Assembly (NCBI GenBank): GCA_041394885.1
Contig: JAWKHI010000001.1
Coordinates: 248,001-312,000 of the forward strand
DNA: 64,000 nt
Reading direction: 5' to 3'
Source: DSOI01 sp041394885
GTDB lineage: Bacteria > Acidobacteriota > Terriglobia > Bryobacterales > Bryobacteraceae
In this document: piece after piece, positions 1 to 8,912 of the stretch
Layout: each line of letters opens with the position of its first letter
Numbering within the stretch: the stretch's first letter is position 1
Notes under the pieces: generated by a model
What the model was told of the DNA's origin: nothing
Database searches by the model: none
Seen by the model: only the letters and a program-made list of their open reading frames with translations
Program-made: the position numbers and the translations under genes

Positions 1-1001
1 GGATCGAAAATTTCCGAGCCCGTGAAATCGCCGGCGCGCATGTTGGCGGTGGGAACGGTGTAGAGGGCCTGAGAAGCGGTGGCGGGGCGATAATCGCGCG
101 AGATGGTGAAGAACCAGAAGGTCTTGTTGCGGCCGTCGTAGAGTTTGGGGATAAAGACGGGTCCGCCGACGCCGACGCCGCCTTCGTTGAAGCGCTCTTT
201 GGCGCGGGCGCGGCCGGCGCGGTTGTTGGCCCAGGAGTTGGCGTTCCAAACATCGCGGCGCATGTTCCAGAATGCGCGGCCATGAAAGTCATTGGTGCCG
301 GACTTGGTGATGAACAGCTCGACGCCGCCGCCGAAGCGTCCGTATTCGGCGGAGTAGGTGCCGGTGAGGAGCTTGAATTCGCCGAACATTTCCGCCGCGG
401 GGAAGTTGAAGACGACGCCGCCGGATTCAGGGATCGTCAGCGAACCGCCGTCGATCATGACTTCCTTGCCGCGTCCGCCGGAACCGGAGATGCTGACCTC
501 ACCGCCGATGTTGACGCCGGGCTGATAGTTGACGAACGCTTCCGGGTTGCGGATACCGCCGGTGAACAGGGGGAGGGTGTCCATCATTTTGGGCGAGACA
601 CCGGTGCCGCGCTCGCTGGTGGTGGGATCGAGGAGGGGTGCTTCGGCTGTGACGTCGATACTTTGGGTGACGTCGCCGACTTCGAGTTGAAGGTCCAGCC
701 CGATGCGCTGCGCGACCCGAACTTCGATGCCGCTGCGGGTCAGCTTCTTGAAGCCGGTCTTCTCGACGGCGACGGAGTATTGGCCAGCGGGCAGGCTGGC
801 GAACAGGTAAAGGCCGGCTTCGGTGGTGGAGGCTTCCGAGCGGAGACCGGTATTTTCGTTGTTGGCGACGACGGTGGCGCCGGGAACGGCCGCTCCGTTC
901 GGATCGATGACCGTGCCGGATATGGATCCGGTGGTCAATTGGCACCACGCGGTGGCCGCACAAAACAACGCAGACGCGAGCAGACGCTGGCTCAACTTCA
1001 T
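1..1001 (-). CDS. TonB-dependent receptor (Oar-like), 5'-partial copy cut by window edge
   Basis: The reading frame starts at the ATG at 1001 and runs off the left edge after about 333 codons, so only the N-terminal third is visible. It opens with a signal peptide (MKLSQRLLASALFCAATAWC) followed by a carboxypeptidase-regulatory-like beta-sandwich (roughly residues 25-110, with GSISGTVIDPNGAAVPGATV) and the start of a plug and barrel region (MIDGG, SAEYGRFGGGVE). Such proteins are outer-membrane receptors that import ligands using TonB energy. It is nearly identical in protein sequence to the complete gene at 1171-4575, with the same order of motifs, so the two are a tandem duplication. The ligand cannot be told from the sequence. 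Confidence 0.85.
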   Translation of the reverse strand, partial: MKLSQRLLASALFCAATAWCQLTTGSISGTVIDPNGAAVPGATVVANNENTGLRSEASTTEAGLYLFASLPAGQYSVAVEKTGFKKLTRSGIEVRVAQRIGLDLQLEVGDVTQSIDVTAEAPLLDPTTSERGTGVSPKMMDTLPLFTGGIRNPEAFVNYQPGVNIGGEVSISGSGGRGKEVMIDGGSLTIPESGGVVFNFPAAEMFGEFKLLTGTYSAEYGRFGGGVELFITKSGTNDFHGRAFWNMRRDVWNANSWANNRAGRARAKERFNEGGVGVGGPVFIPKLYDGRNKTFWFFTISRDYRPATASQALYTVPTANMRAGDFTGSEIFD

Positions 1002-1050
1002 AGAAAAGACCCCTAAACTGAAATGCCCCCCGTGAGGACGGCTTCCTCAC

Positions 1051-1080
1051 ATGGTACGTGAGTTGACAGCCGCGTGACAA
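1051..1080 (-). promoter_or_regulatory. candidate sigma-70 promoter of the partial TonB receptor
   Basis: On the minus strand TTGTCA (1080-1075) and TACCAT (1056-1051) are separated by 18 bp and lie about 50 bp upstream of the ATG at 1001. The paralogue at 4575 has the same TTGTCA box. An inverted repeat (1032-1038 with 1044-1050, seven pairs) lies between promoter and start and could fold in the leader RNA. Confidence 0.4.
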
Positions 1081-1130
1081 GGGCGCGGGGGGCGCTTCCG
1101 GTTAAAGATCTTCAATCTTTACAGCCAGTT

Positions 1131-1148
1131 GGCGGGCCGAAGCCCGCC
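1131..1148 (-). terminator. GC-rich hairpin after the complete TonB receptor
   Basis: A perfect 7-bp stem (GGCGGGC/GCCCGCC) closes a UUCG tetraloop when read on the minus strand, 22 bp downstream of the stop codon of the 1171-4575 gene. The C(UUCG)G loop is very stable. There is no clear U tract, so it may act as a mRNA 3' stabiliser rather than as an intrinsic terminator. Confidence 0.45.
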
Positions 1149-1170
1149 GGAAGCTGAGGTTGTGGAACGA

Positions 1171-4100
1171 CTAGAAGTCGAGCATGAGGCCCATGGTTAT
1201 GATCCGGGAGCCGAGGTTGGGAGCGGTGGCGCGACCGAAGTCCGCACTTTGGAAGTTGGTGTTGACGTTGAAATTGACGCGATTGAAGACGTTGAAGAAG
1301 TCCGCGCGATAGCGGATCTTGAGGTCCTGGGTATCGGTCAGCCGGAGGACGGCGAAGTTTTTCTGAATGGCGAAGTTTTCGCTGAGCTGGCGCGGGTTGC
1401 GGAGATCGTTGTGATACCAGGCGGCGGTGCCGAGTTCGAACTGTCCGGGGTTGGCGAAGGTGCCGGGGTTGAACCAGCGGGCGGCGGAGTTGTCGGGGTC
1501 GAGATCGCCGCGGGAGGCGCCGCCTCGCACACCCTGGTTCACCTGGTTTACCTTGCGGGCTCTGGTGAACAGCGCATTGGCGAGCGTGTTGGTGGACGCC
1601 AGGCGGATGGGGGCGGGGACGCTATAGCGGAAGGCGGTGGCGAGATTCCAGCCGCCGACGACGAGATTGAGGGCGCGATTGGCGTCGCCGAGGAAGCGGG
1701 CGCCCTTTCCGAAGGGAAGATCCCAGGTGAACAGCCAGTTGAAGACGTGGGGCTGATCAAAGGGGAGGTGAGATTTTTCTGGGCCGAGGTTGTAGTTATC
1801 CTGCGCGCCGACGTTGAAATTCTGGCTGAAGATCTGGCGGTAGTGGAGAGCGCTGAGGGACTTGCTCCAGGTGTAGGAAATCTGGGTCTGGAGGGAACCG
1901 AAGCGGCGCTCGACCCGGGTTTGGAGGGCGTCGTACCAGGTTCGGCCGTCGCCGGTGTTGCGGTCCTGAATATTCAGGTACTGGGGATAGGGCCGGAGAG
2001 ACTGGGCGAGGGAGCGGTTATTGGGGAAGGAATCGAAAGGTTTGGAGAAACCGGCGGCCTGAACGGCAGCGCTGCTGATGGGCTGGAGGAGGAGGCCACC
2101 GAGGGCGAGGTTCTGGGGCGAGACCTGATTGAAGTCCAGGGTGGAGTTGAGGCCGCGTCCGCGATTGCCGACGTAGGCGATGTCGAACAGGGTGTTCTTG
2201 AACTCGTGCTGGACGTTGAGGCTCCAGGTGTAGACGCGGGGGGCTTTGCCGAAGTCCGGGCCGATGTGGTCGACGTCGAGGAAGTTGCCGATGGTGGGAT
2301 CAATGAACGGGGGCTGCCCGCCGGAGGGGCTGGGGACGCCGCCATCCCAGAGGAAGGCGGGGTTGCGTCCGTCGGACTGGGCGACGCCGGGTTTGCCGCC
2401 GAAGCCCAAGGTGCAGCCGCAGCCGCCATTACCGAGGGTCTGGTAGTAGATGCCCCAGCCGCCGCGGATCACGGTCTTGTTGCCGAGGGCGTAGGCGAAG
2501 CCCAGGCGGGGACCGATGTTCGAGAAGTCGGTGTCATAGGGGCGCTTGGTGCCGGTGCGTCCGGCGCCGGGTCCCATGAAAACGATGGCGCCGGCACGTC
2601 CACCGGCTCCGGGATTGGGGATGGTGGGATCGAAGGTGGACATGTTGTAGTTGGACATGTGCCAGCCGATGGGGACTTCGTAACGGAAGCCGAGTTGGAC
2701 GGTGAGTTTGCTGGTGGCTTTCCAGTTGTCCTGGAAGTAGCCGGCGTGGTAGCCGTAGCGGATCTGGACTTCGGGGACCGGGAGGGTGTTGGTCTCGAAG
2801 CGATCGGGGGCGCCGAGGAGGAAGCTGGCGAAGCTATGGCCGGTGTTGTTGAGGCGGGCGAGGTCGGCCGTCTGGAAGTTCTCGAAGTTGAACAGGCCGT
2901 TGGTTCCGGCGGCGTCGAAGGCGAAGGTGCGTAGCCGGCGGAAGTCACCGCCGAGTTTGATTTCGTGGCGTCCGCGGAGCCAGCTCAGGTGGGAGTTGAC
3001 GTGATAGGTGGTGTTGTTTTGGCCGTTCTGGTTGCCGCCACCGGAGTTCTTGCCGTCCTGGACGCCCCAGGGGCTGAGGGCGTCGCGGGCGGAGAAGCGG
3101 AAGCGCGGCGTGGCATCGGTGTTGACCTTGAGTCCTACTTTGGAGGCGAAACCCTGCTGGACGGGATTTCCCCACCCTTGGCGGGTGCGGCTGAAGCTGA
3201 CGGTGGAGTGAAGCAGGGTGGTGGGGCTGATGATGTAGTCGTGATTGACGCGGATGTACTGGGGCCGCTGGTAGCTCTCGCCGAGACCGATGCCGAGGGG
3301 GCCTTCAAAGGCGGTGGTGGCGATGTTGTTCTGATCCTGAAGGCTATGGAAGTAGGCGATGCGGTTGTTGGCGGTGATGTTGTGATCGAACTTCAGACTC
3401 CAGATGGTGTCTGTACGCTGGCTGACGTTGACGAAGTCATAATTCTGCTGAGCCTGAGCGCGGGTGGCGCCGGGGATGTTGGGCAGGATGGCTTGCGAGA
3501 TCCGGCTGATGCGGCTGGTGGGGATCAGGTTGCCAGGGAAGGGCTGACGGGTGGAGCCGACGGTGGTGAGAGGGTCAAAGATGCCCGCGGTGCCGGAGAA
3601 GTTGCCGTTGCGCATGTCGGCCGTGGGTACGGTGTAGAGGGCCTGGGAGGCGGTGGCGGGGCGGTAGTCGCGCGAGATGGTGAAGAACCAGAAGGTCTGG
3701 TTGCGGCCGTCGTAGACTTTGGGGATCCAGACGGGACCGCCGACGCCGATGCCGCCTTCGTTGAAGCGCTGCTTGGCGCGGGGGCGGCCGGCGCGGTTAT
3801 TGGCCCAGGAGTTGGCCGCCCATACGTCGCGGCGCATGTTCCAGAAGGCGCGTCCGTGGATGTCGTTGTTGCCGGACTTGGAGACGAACAGTTCGACGCC
3901 GCCACCGAAGCGTCCGTATTCGGCGGAGTAGCTGGCGGTAAGGAGCTTGAATTCACCGAACATTTCGGCGGCAGGGAAATTGAAGACGACGCCGCCAGAT
4001 TCGGGGATGGTGAGCGAACCGCCGTCGATCATGACTTCTTTGCCGCGTCCGCCGGAGCCGGAGATGCTGGTCTCGCCGCCGGTGTTGACGCCGGGCTGGT

Positions 4101-4575
4101 AGTTGACGAAGGCTTCGGGGTTGCGGATGCCACCGGTGAACAGCGGGAGGGTGTCCATCATTTTCGGAGAGACGCCGGTGCCGCGCTCGCTGGTGCCGAC
4201 ATCGAGGAGTGGGGCTTCGGCGGTCACGTCGACGGTTTGCATGACGTCGCCGACCTCGAGATTGAGGTCCAACCCGATGCGCTGTGCGACGCGGATCTCG
4301 ATGCCGCCGCGTGTGAGCTTCTTGAAACCGGCTTTCTCGACGGTAACGGAGTAGCGACCGGCGGGGAGGCTGGCGAAGAGGTAGAGGCCGGCTTCGGTGG
4401 TGACGGCCTGTGTGCGGAGGCCGGTGTTTTCGTTGTTGGCGACTACGGTAGCGGCGGGAACGGCGGCGCCGTTCGGATCAAGGACACTGCCGGAAATCGA
4501 TCCGGTGGTCAACTGGGCCCAAGCCGAGGATGCGGCAAACAATAGAGTGGCGCACAGGAGAGAAGACAACTTCAT
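1171..4575 (-). CDS. TonB-dependent receptor with carboxypeptidase-regulatory-like domain
   Basis: This 1134-residue outer-membrane protein starts with a signal peptide (MKLSSLLCATLLFAASSAWA) and a carboxypeptidase-regulatory-like beta-sandwich (about residues 22-110). A plug region follows (MIDGGSLTIPESGG; SAEYGRFGGGVELFVSKSG) and then a long beta-barrel ending in a C-terminal phenylalanine (MGLMLDF), the usual outer-membrane sorting signal. Length and architecture match the Oar-type receptors that are amplified in Acidobacteriota. These receptors are presumed to import oligosaccharides or other large nutrients, but no substrate-specific partner gene is adjacent. It is the full-length twin of the partial receptor at 1-1001, transcribed in the same direction. 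Confidence 0.9.
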   Translation of the reverse strand: MKLSSLLCATLLFAASSAWAQLTTGSISGSVLDPNGAAVPAATVVANNENTGLRTQAVTTEAGLYLFASLPAGRYSVTVEKAGFKKLTRGGIEIRVAQRIGLDLNLEVGDVMQTVDVTAEAPLLDVGTSERGTGVSPKMMDTLPLFTGGIRNPEAFVNYQPGVNTGGETSISGSGGRGKEVMIDGGSLTIPESGGVVFNFPAAEMFGEFKLLTASYSAEYGRFGGGVELFVSKSGNNDIHGRAFWNMRRDVWAANSWANNRAGRPRAKQRFNEGGIGVGGPVWIPKVYDGRNQTFWFFTISRDYRPATASQALYTVPTADMRNGNFSGTAGIFDPLTTVGSTRQPFPGNLIPTSRISRISQAILPNIPGATRAQAQQNYDFVNVSQRTDTIWSLKFDHNITANNRIAYFHSLQDQNNIATTAFEGPLGIGLGESYQRPQYIRVNHDYIISPTTLLHSTVSFSRTRQGWGNPVQQGFASKVGLKVNTDATPRFRFSARDALSPWGVQDGKNSGGGNQNGQNNTTYHVNSHLSWLRGRHEIKLGGDFRRLRTFAFDAAGTNGLFNFENFQTADLARLNNTGHSFASFLLGAPDRFETNTLPVPEVQIRYGYHAGYFQDNWKATSKLTVQLGFRYEVPIGWHMSNYNMSTFDPTIPNPGAGGRAGAIVFMGPGAGRTGTKRPYDTDFSNIGPRLGFAYALGNKTVIRGGWGIYYQTLGNGGCGCTLGFGGKPGVAQSDGRNPAFLWDGGVPSPSGGQPPFIDPTIGNFLDVDHIGPDFGKAPRVYTWSLNVQHEFKNTLFDIAYVGNRGRGLNSTLDFNQVSPQNLALGGLLLQPISSAAVQAAGFSKPFDSFPNNRSLAQSLRPYPQYLNIQDRNTGDGRTWYDALQTRVERRFGSLQTQISYTWSKSLSALHYRQIFSQNFNVGAQDNYNLGPEKSHLPFDQPHVFNWLFTWDLPFGKGARFLGDANRALNLVVGGWNLATAFRYSVPAPIRLASTNTLANALFTRARKVNQVNQGVRGGASRGDLDPDNSAARWFNPGTFANPGQFELGTAAWYHNDLRNPRQLSENFAIQKNFAVLRLTDTQDLKIRYRADFFNVFNRVNFNVNTNFQSADFGRATAPNLGSRIITMGLMLDF

Positions 4576-4627
4576 TTTGAGGACTACCCCTACGTTAAGA
4601 TAATTACCGTTTTCGCGGTCTTGATGA

Positions 4628-4656
4628 ATATTACTAAAGTTTCGGGCTTATGACAA
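4628..4656 (-). promoter_or_regulatory. candidate sigma-70 promoter of the complete TonB receptor
   Basis: On the minus strand TTGTCA (4656-4651) and TAATAT (4633-4628) are separated by exactly 17 bp, about 53 bp upstream of the ATG at 4575. The -35 box is identical to that of the upstream paralogue. Confidence 0.5.
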
Positions 4657-4699
4657 GGCGCGTGTAGAGAAGGCGAAATCCGGGGATCAAGTGGGACTT

Positions 4700-4714
4700 G
4701 CACAGAAGCTGTGC
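4700..4714. promoter_or_regulatory. inverted repeat GCACAG-AAG-CTGTGC in divergent intergenic region
   Basis: A perfect 6-bp inverted repeat with a 3-bp centre sits about 50 bp upstream of the small secreted protein gene, next to a weak promoter-like TACAGT (4722-4727). The symmetry and size suit an operator half-site pair, but no regulator can be assigned. Confidence 0.3.
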
Positions 4715-4765
4715 TTTCAGGTACAGTATGGGGGAGCTAGCTACTCAGACTCCTAGGAGGTTCGA

Positions 4766-5059
4766 GTGAATAAACTTTCGTTTGGTCTTGGATTGGCGTT
4801 GTTCGCCGTTTCGGCGTTCGGCGCGAAGTTCGAAGGTGTGATCAGCGACGCCAAGTGCAAGCATGCCGACGCGTCGAAAGCCGGGTGCATCACCAAGTGC
4901 ATCGACGGCGGAACGGACGCAGTTCTGCTTTCCGGGGACAAGGTATTCACCCTGAAAGGCGACAAGGAAGAGTTCAAGAAGCACGCCGGCCACACCGTTA
5001 CCATCAACGGCAAGGCTGACGGCGATTCGATCGAGGTCAAGAAGATCACGATGAAGTAG
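4766..5059 (+). CDS. small secreted protein, DUF5818-like
   Basis: A GTG start at 4766 follows a strong AGGAGG (4755-4760) by five bases. The 97-residue product has a signal peptide (MNKLSFGLGLALFAVSAFG) and a compact lysine-rich beta domain. It holds three cysteines in a C...C...C arrangement (SDAKCKH, AGCITKC) and ends in repeated strand-like segments (HTVTINGKADGDSIEVKKITMK). Small exported proteins of this type, with an early 'G-x-I-S-D-x-x-C' motif, are common in Acidobacteriota and have no established role. It is monocistronic, bounded by a divergent receptor gene and a strong terminator. Confidence 0.75.
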   Translation: MNKLSFGLGLALFAVSAFGAKFEGVISDAKCKHADASKAGCITKCIDGGTDAVLLSGDKVFTLKGDKEEFKKHAGHTVTINGKADGDSIEVKKITMK

Positions 5060-5098
5060 TCCGTGCCGGCACCGCCGGCGACGGATCTGTCAGAATCG

Positions 5099-5135
5099 AA
5101 GGGCGCAGGGAGGTACCCCCTGCGCCCTTTCTTCG
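5099..5135 (+). terminator. intrinsic terminator
   Basis: A 10-bp perfect GC-rich stem (GGGCGCAGGG/CCCTGCGCCC, 5101-5110 with 5118-5127), extended by A-T pairs, is followed by a T-rich tract (TTTCTTCGTTT). It ends the small secreted protein gene and lies only about 4 bp before the ATG of the PIG-L gene. Confidence 0.8.
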
Positions 5136-5138
5136 TTT

Positions 5139-7595
5139 ATGCGCAGAGCCCAGATTTTCCTTTCCGTTGTTGCCAGTATTGCGAGTTTCGCCGCGGAGCC
5201 GCTGGCGGAAGACCGTGGAGCGGCGGGTGCGCATCAGGCGCTGCGTCGGCTGCAGACGACAGCGCGGGTGCTCTATGTGACGGCGCATCCGGACGATGAA
5301 GACGGGGCGACGATCGCGTATCTGTCGCGAGGGATGGGCGCGGAGGTGACGTTGCTCTCGCTGACGCGAGGGGAGTCCGGGGCGAATCTGATGACGGGGG
5401 ACTTTTTCGATTCGTTGGGCGCGCTACGGACGGTGGAGTTGACGCGCGCGGCGCGATACTACGGTTGCAAGCTGCGGTTCACGAGTTCGGTGGACTACGG
5501 GTACTCCAAGAACATCGACGAAGCGTGGCGGAACTGGGACCGGGAACAAGTGCTGGCCGAGGTGGTGCGAGTGGTGCGGGAGGAGCGTCCCCACGTGATT
5601 CTGGCCCGGTGGCAGGGGACGGCGCGAGATGGGCATGGGCATCATTCGGCGGCGGGGGTGATGGCGCGCGAGGCGTACGAGGCGGCGGCGGATGGGAAGC
5701 GGTTCCCTGAGGCGGGCGCGGCGTGGCAAGCATCGAAGCTATACGCGGACAACCGGCGGGAGAACGATCCGTGGACGATTCGGGTGGATGCGGGCGTCTA
5801 CGATCCGATACTGGGGCGCAGCTACGCGCAGATTGCGCGGGACGGATTGCGGGAGCAACGGACGCAGGGGGCAGGAGCGGTGGTGTCTCGCCCGGGGGAG
5901 AGCGTCGCGTACTATTCGCGGGTGGCGAGCCGGGTAGGCGGCGCGGAGAAGGAGACGTCGTTTTTCGAGGGTCTGAATGTGGGTCCGGCGGCGGAATTGG
6001 CGGAGGCGGCGCGGGAGGCGATGCGGTTGTTCCGGGCCGATCATCCGGAAGCGGCGGCGCCGGCGATTGCGGCGGGGCTGCGGATGGCGAAGGGGCGGTC
6101 CGTCGAGATTTGGCAGGATGCTCTGCGGCGGGTGTTGGGCATTGAACTGGAAGCTCTGGTGCAGCCGGCGAGCCGGCTGCCGGAACCGATGTCGCGGTTT
6201 CGTCCTTATGAAACTTTTCGGGTGGCGACACGGGGCCAGGAGTTTCGGGTGGCGACGACGTTTCACAACCGGAGCGGTGCGGCGGGAGTGACGTTTAGCG
6301 GCGTCGAATTGCTGGGCGAAGGCGGATGGGCCGTGGCGGCGGAACCAAGCGGGTTGTTCCGCGTAAGGGTGGGCGATGGAGCGCCGGAGACAAGGGCTTT
6401 CTGGCATCGTGATTCGGTGAAGACGCCGAGGTACACCTACGAGGGAGCGTTTGGGACGGCACTTCCCCGCCCCGCGCTGCTAGCGCGCGCCACCTATGAA
6501 TACGGCGGCGTGACGGCGGTGGTGGAGAGCGAGGCGATGGTGTCGCGAATCGATGAGTCCGGAGTCCAGAGGTTGGAGCCGCTGACGGTGGGTCCTGCGT
6601 TGTCGGTGCGGTTCGCGAGCGAGTTCGGGGTGCTGCCGGTGGGCCGGGACTCTTACCGGGTGAAGGTGGTGGTTCGGAACGTGGCGTCCGGAGCGAGGAC
6701 GGCGGAGGTGTCGCTGAAACTACCGGCCGGATGGAAAGCACGGCCGGAGCGGGCGAAGGTGGAGTTTCAGAAGGAAGGCGAGGAGTCCGCCGTGGAGTTC
6801 GGGTTGGAGGCGGGCGCGGGGGATGCATCGGTACGCGCGGCAGCGGTGTCCGACGGAGTGCGATTCGAGGCGTCGTTCGAGCCACGGGCCTATGGGGCGC
6901 TCGAACCGCTGTACGTATCGCGGCCGGCCCTGCATACGGTGCGGCGAGTGGACGTACGGGTGCGGCCGGGACTGCGGATCGGATACGTGATGGGGACCGG
7001 GGACGATGTCCCCGCGACGCTCGATCAGTTGGGTGTGCCTTACGATTTGCTGGATACGGCAACGCTGGCCGGTGGCGATCTTTCGCGTTACACGACGATC
7101 CTGGTGGGGATCCGGGCGTATGCGGCGCGGAGCGATGTGCGCACCTACAACCAGCGGCTGCTCGATTACGTAGCGAACGGGGGAGTGCTGATCGTGCAGT
7201 ACAACACGCCGGAGTACGACGGTAACTATGGGCCTTTCCCGTACACGATGGGGCGGAATCCGGAAGAGGTGTCGGAGGAGGATTCGCCGGTGACGGTGCT
7301 CGAGCCGGACGATCCAGTGTTCCAGTCGCCGAACCGGATTGCCGCGGCGGACTTCGAGGGATGGGTGGAACAACGCGGGTCGAAGTTTTTGACGACGTGG
7401 GACCCGAGGTGGAAGGCGCTGCTCGAAACGCACGATCACGGGCAGGCTCCGCAGAAGGGCGGATGGCTGGTGGCGCGTCACGGGAGGGGCCTCTATGTGT
7501 ACTGCGCGTACGCGTGGTATCGCCAATTGCCATTCGCGGTGCCGGGGGCGGTCCGGCTGTTCGCGAATCTGATATCGCAACGGCCTACCGAGTAG
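5139..7595 (+). CDS. secreted PIG-L family deacetylase with C-terminal GATase1-like domain
   Basis: The 818-residue protein has a signal peptide (MRRAQIFLSVVASIASFAAE). A LmbE/PIG-L N-acetylglucosamine-deacetylase domain follows, with the metal-binding HPDDE at residues 50-54 and a second His cluster (GHGHH, 165-169). The middle region is beta-rich. The last 200 residues look like a class I glutamine-amidotransferase-like fold (GYVMGTGDDVPATLDQLG; GGVLIVQYNTPEY). The expected reaction is hydrolysis of an N-acetyl group from a sugar substrate in the periplasm. The ATG falls directly behind the terminator of the previous gene, and no Shine-Dalgarno sequence is visible. The 3' end overlaps the convergent antiporter gene by 11 bp. 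Confidence 0.85.
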   Translation: MRRAQIFLSVVASIASFAAEPLAEDRGAAGAHQALRRLQTTARVLYVTAHPDDEDGATIAYLSRGMGAEVTLLSLTRGESGANLMTGDFFDSLGALRTVELTRAARYYGCKLRFTSSVDYGYSKNIDEAWRNWDREQVLAEVVRVVREERPHVILARWQGTARDGHGHHSAAGVMAREAYEAAADGKRFPEAGAAWQASKLYADNRRENDPWTIRVDAGVYDPILGRSYAQIARDGLREQRTQGAGAVVSRPGESVAYYSRVASRVGGAEKETSFFEGLNVGPAAELAEAAREAMRLFRADHPEAAAPAIAAGLRMAKGRSVEIWQDALRRVLGIELEALVQPASRLPEPMSRFRPYETFRVATRGQEFRVATTFHNRSGAAGVTFSGVELLGEGGWAVAAEPSGLFRVRVGDGAPETRAFWHRDSVKTPRYTYEGAFGTALPRPALLARATYEYGGVTAVVESEAMVSRIDESGVQRLEPLTVGPALSVRFASEFGVLPVGRDSYRVKVVVRNVASGARTAEVSLKLPAGWKARPERAKVEFQKEGEESAVEFGLEAGAGDASVRAAAVSDGVRFEASFEPRAYGALEPLYVSRPALHTVRRVDVRVRPGLRIGYVMGTGDDVPATLDQLGVPYDLLDTATLAGGDLSRYTTILVGIRAYAARSDVRTYNQRLLDYVANGGVLIVQYNTPEYDGNYGPFPYTMGRNPEEVSEEDSPVTVLEPDDPVFQSPNRIAAADFEGWVEQRGSKFLTTWDPRWKALLETHDHGQAPQKGGWLVARHGRGLYVYCAYAWYRQLPFAVPGAVRLFANLISQRPTE

Positions 7596-8895
7596 AGGGA
7601 CCAGCAGCGGGTAGGGCGTGGCGCCGCATGAGGCGGCGAACGGCAGGGGTGGTGATGAAGGTACTGGCGATGGCCATGATCACGAGCATGGTGAACATCG
7701 ACTTGGGTAGCACGCCGAGATCGTAGCCGGTGTTGAGGGCGATCAATTCCATGAGGGCGCGGGTGTTCATGCAGACTCCGATGGTGACGGCGTCGCGCGC
7801 CGATTCACCGGCCCATCGCGCGCCGAGGTACGATCCGCCGAACTTGCCGGCGAAGGCGGTGAGGATGACGAGAGCGCAGAGAATCCACATGGCGGGACCG
7901 GGGAGGGAACCGATGTCCGTGCGAAGTCCGGTATAGGTGAAGAAGATGGGGAGCAGGATGGCGCGGACCATGGGGGACATGCGGGCGGTCCAATCGGCGA
8001 CGAAGAGTCGATCGTCGTGAAGGGCGACCCCGAGGGCGAACCCACCGATGATGGCGAAGATGCCAATATGGCTGGTGACCGCGGCGGAGGCGAGGACGGC
8101 AAGTATGACGAGCGCGGTGATCGAGGGTGTCAGAACGGTGGAGGACTTGCGCGAGGAGGCAAGGGCATGCTGGAGGGCGGGCCGCACAACCGCGAACAGG
8201 ATGGCGAGGTAGAGAACGACGAGAGCGATACGCAGGCCCAGGGCGAGGGGGGAGAATCGGGACTGAACGACGGCGCCGACGACGCCGAGAATGATCCAGC
8301 CGGCGACATCTTCGAGCGCGGCGGCGGTGAGAACGATGGTGGCAAGGCGGGTGTGCGCGAGACGAAGCTCGAGGAAAATGCGGCCGAGGATGGGGATGGC
8401 CGTTATGGACATCGCGGTGGCGAAGAAGAGTTGAAATCCGAGTTGCGGAGGGTGGGGTCCTGGGATCCTGGCGAGAAACCAGGGCGCGGTGAAGAAGCCG
8501 AGAGCAAAGGGAACGGCGAGACCGAGGAAGGCCACCGAGGCGACCGCGGCGCGGCCATCGTGAAGGACAATTCCGAATTCGAAACTGAGGCCGACTTCGA
8601 ACATGAGGAAGATGAGGCCCAATTGGGCAAGGACGGTGAGTATGGGCGCGCTGGACGGGGGGAAGAGGGCGGCCATGGCGCCAGGGAAGAAGATGCCGAG
8701 ACAACTGGGGCCGAGCAAGAGCCCTGCGAGGATTTCGCCAGAAACATCGGTTTGGCCGAGAAAGCGGCGCGCGAGGGAAACGGTGAGATGGGTAGCGGCG
8801 AGAATGGCGATGAGCTGGTAGATGAGCGACAGGACGATGCGCTCGGCGGCGGGTTGCGCGGAATTGGCGTGAAGGAGCTCGAAGATTTCGTTCAC
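7585..8895 (-). CDS. cation:proton antiporter (CPA2 family)
   Basis: The 436-residue integral membrane protein has about 12 hydrophobic segments. It carries the CPA2 exchanger hallmarks early on (GEILAGLLLGPSCLG, around residues 55-70) and GFALGVALHD in the second half. The family swaps Na+ or K+ for H+ across the inner membrane. There is no C-terminal TrkA-N domain of the KefB/C type; the protein stops soon after the last helix. It is convergent with, and overlaps by 11 bp, the PIG-L gene, and lies 17 bp downstream of the methyltransferase gene in the same direction. Confidence 0.85.
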   Translation of the reverse strand: MNEIFELLHANSAQPAAERIVLSLIYQLIAILAATHLTVSLARRFLGQTDVSGEILAGLLLGPSCLGIFFPGAMAALFPPSSAPILTVLAQLGLIFLMFEVGLSFEFGIVLHDGRAAVASVAFLGLAVPFALGFFTAPWFLARIPGPHPPQLGFQLFFATAMSITAIPILGRIFLELRLAHTRLATIVLTAAALEDVAGWIILGVVGAVVQSRFSPLALGLRIALVVLYLAILFAVVRPALQHALASSRKSSTVLTPSITALVILAVLASAAVTSHIGIFAIIGGFALGVALHDDRLFVADWTARMSPMVRAILLPIFFTYTGLRTDIGSLPGPAMWILCALVILTAFAGKFGGSYLGARWAGESARDAVTIGVCMNTRALMELIALNTGYDLGVLPKSMFTMLVIMAIASTFITTPAVRRLMRRHALPAAGPSTR

Positions 8896-8912
8896 GGGGG
8901 CTGTCCAATTCG

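Noticed and set aside
1129..4545. Long plus-strand open frames (601 and 526 codons) opposite the TonB receptor
   Set aside because: They are antisense to a clearly coding receptor. Their Gly/Glu/Val/Ala-rich translations have no domain and mirror the codon bias of the real gene.
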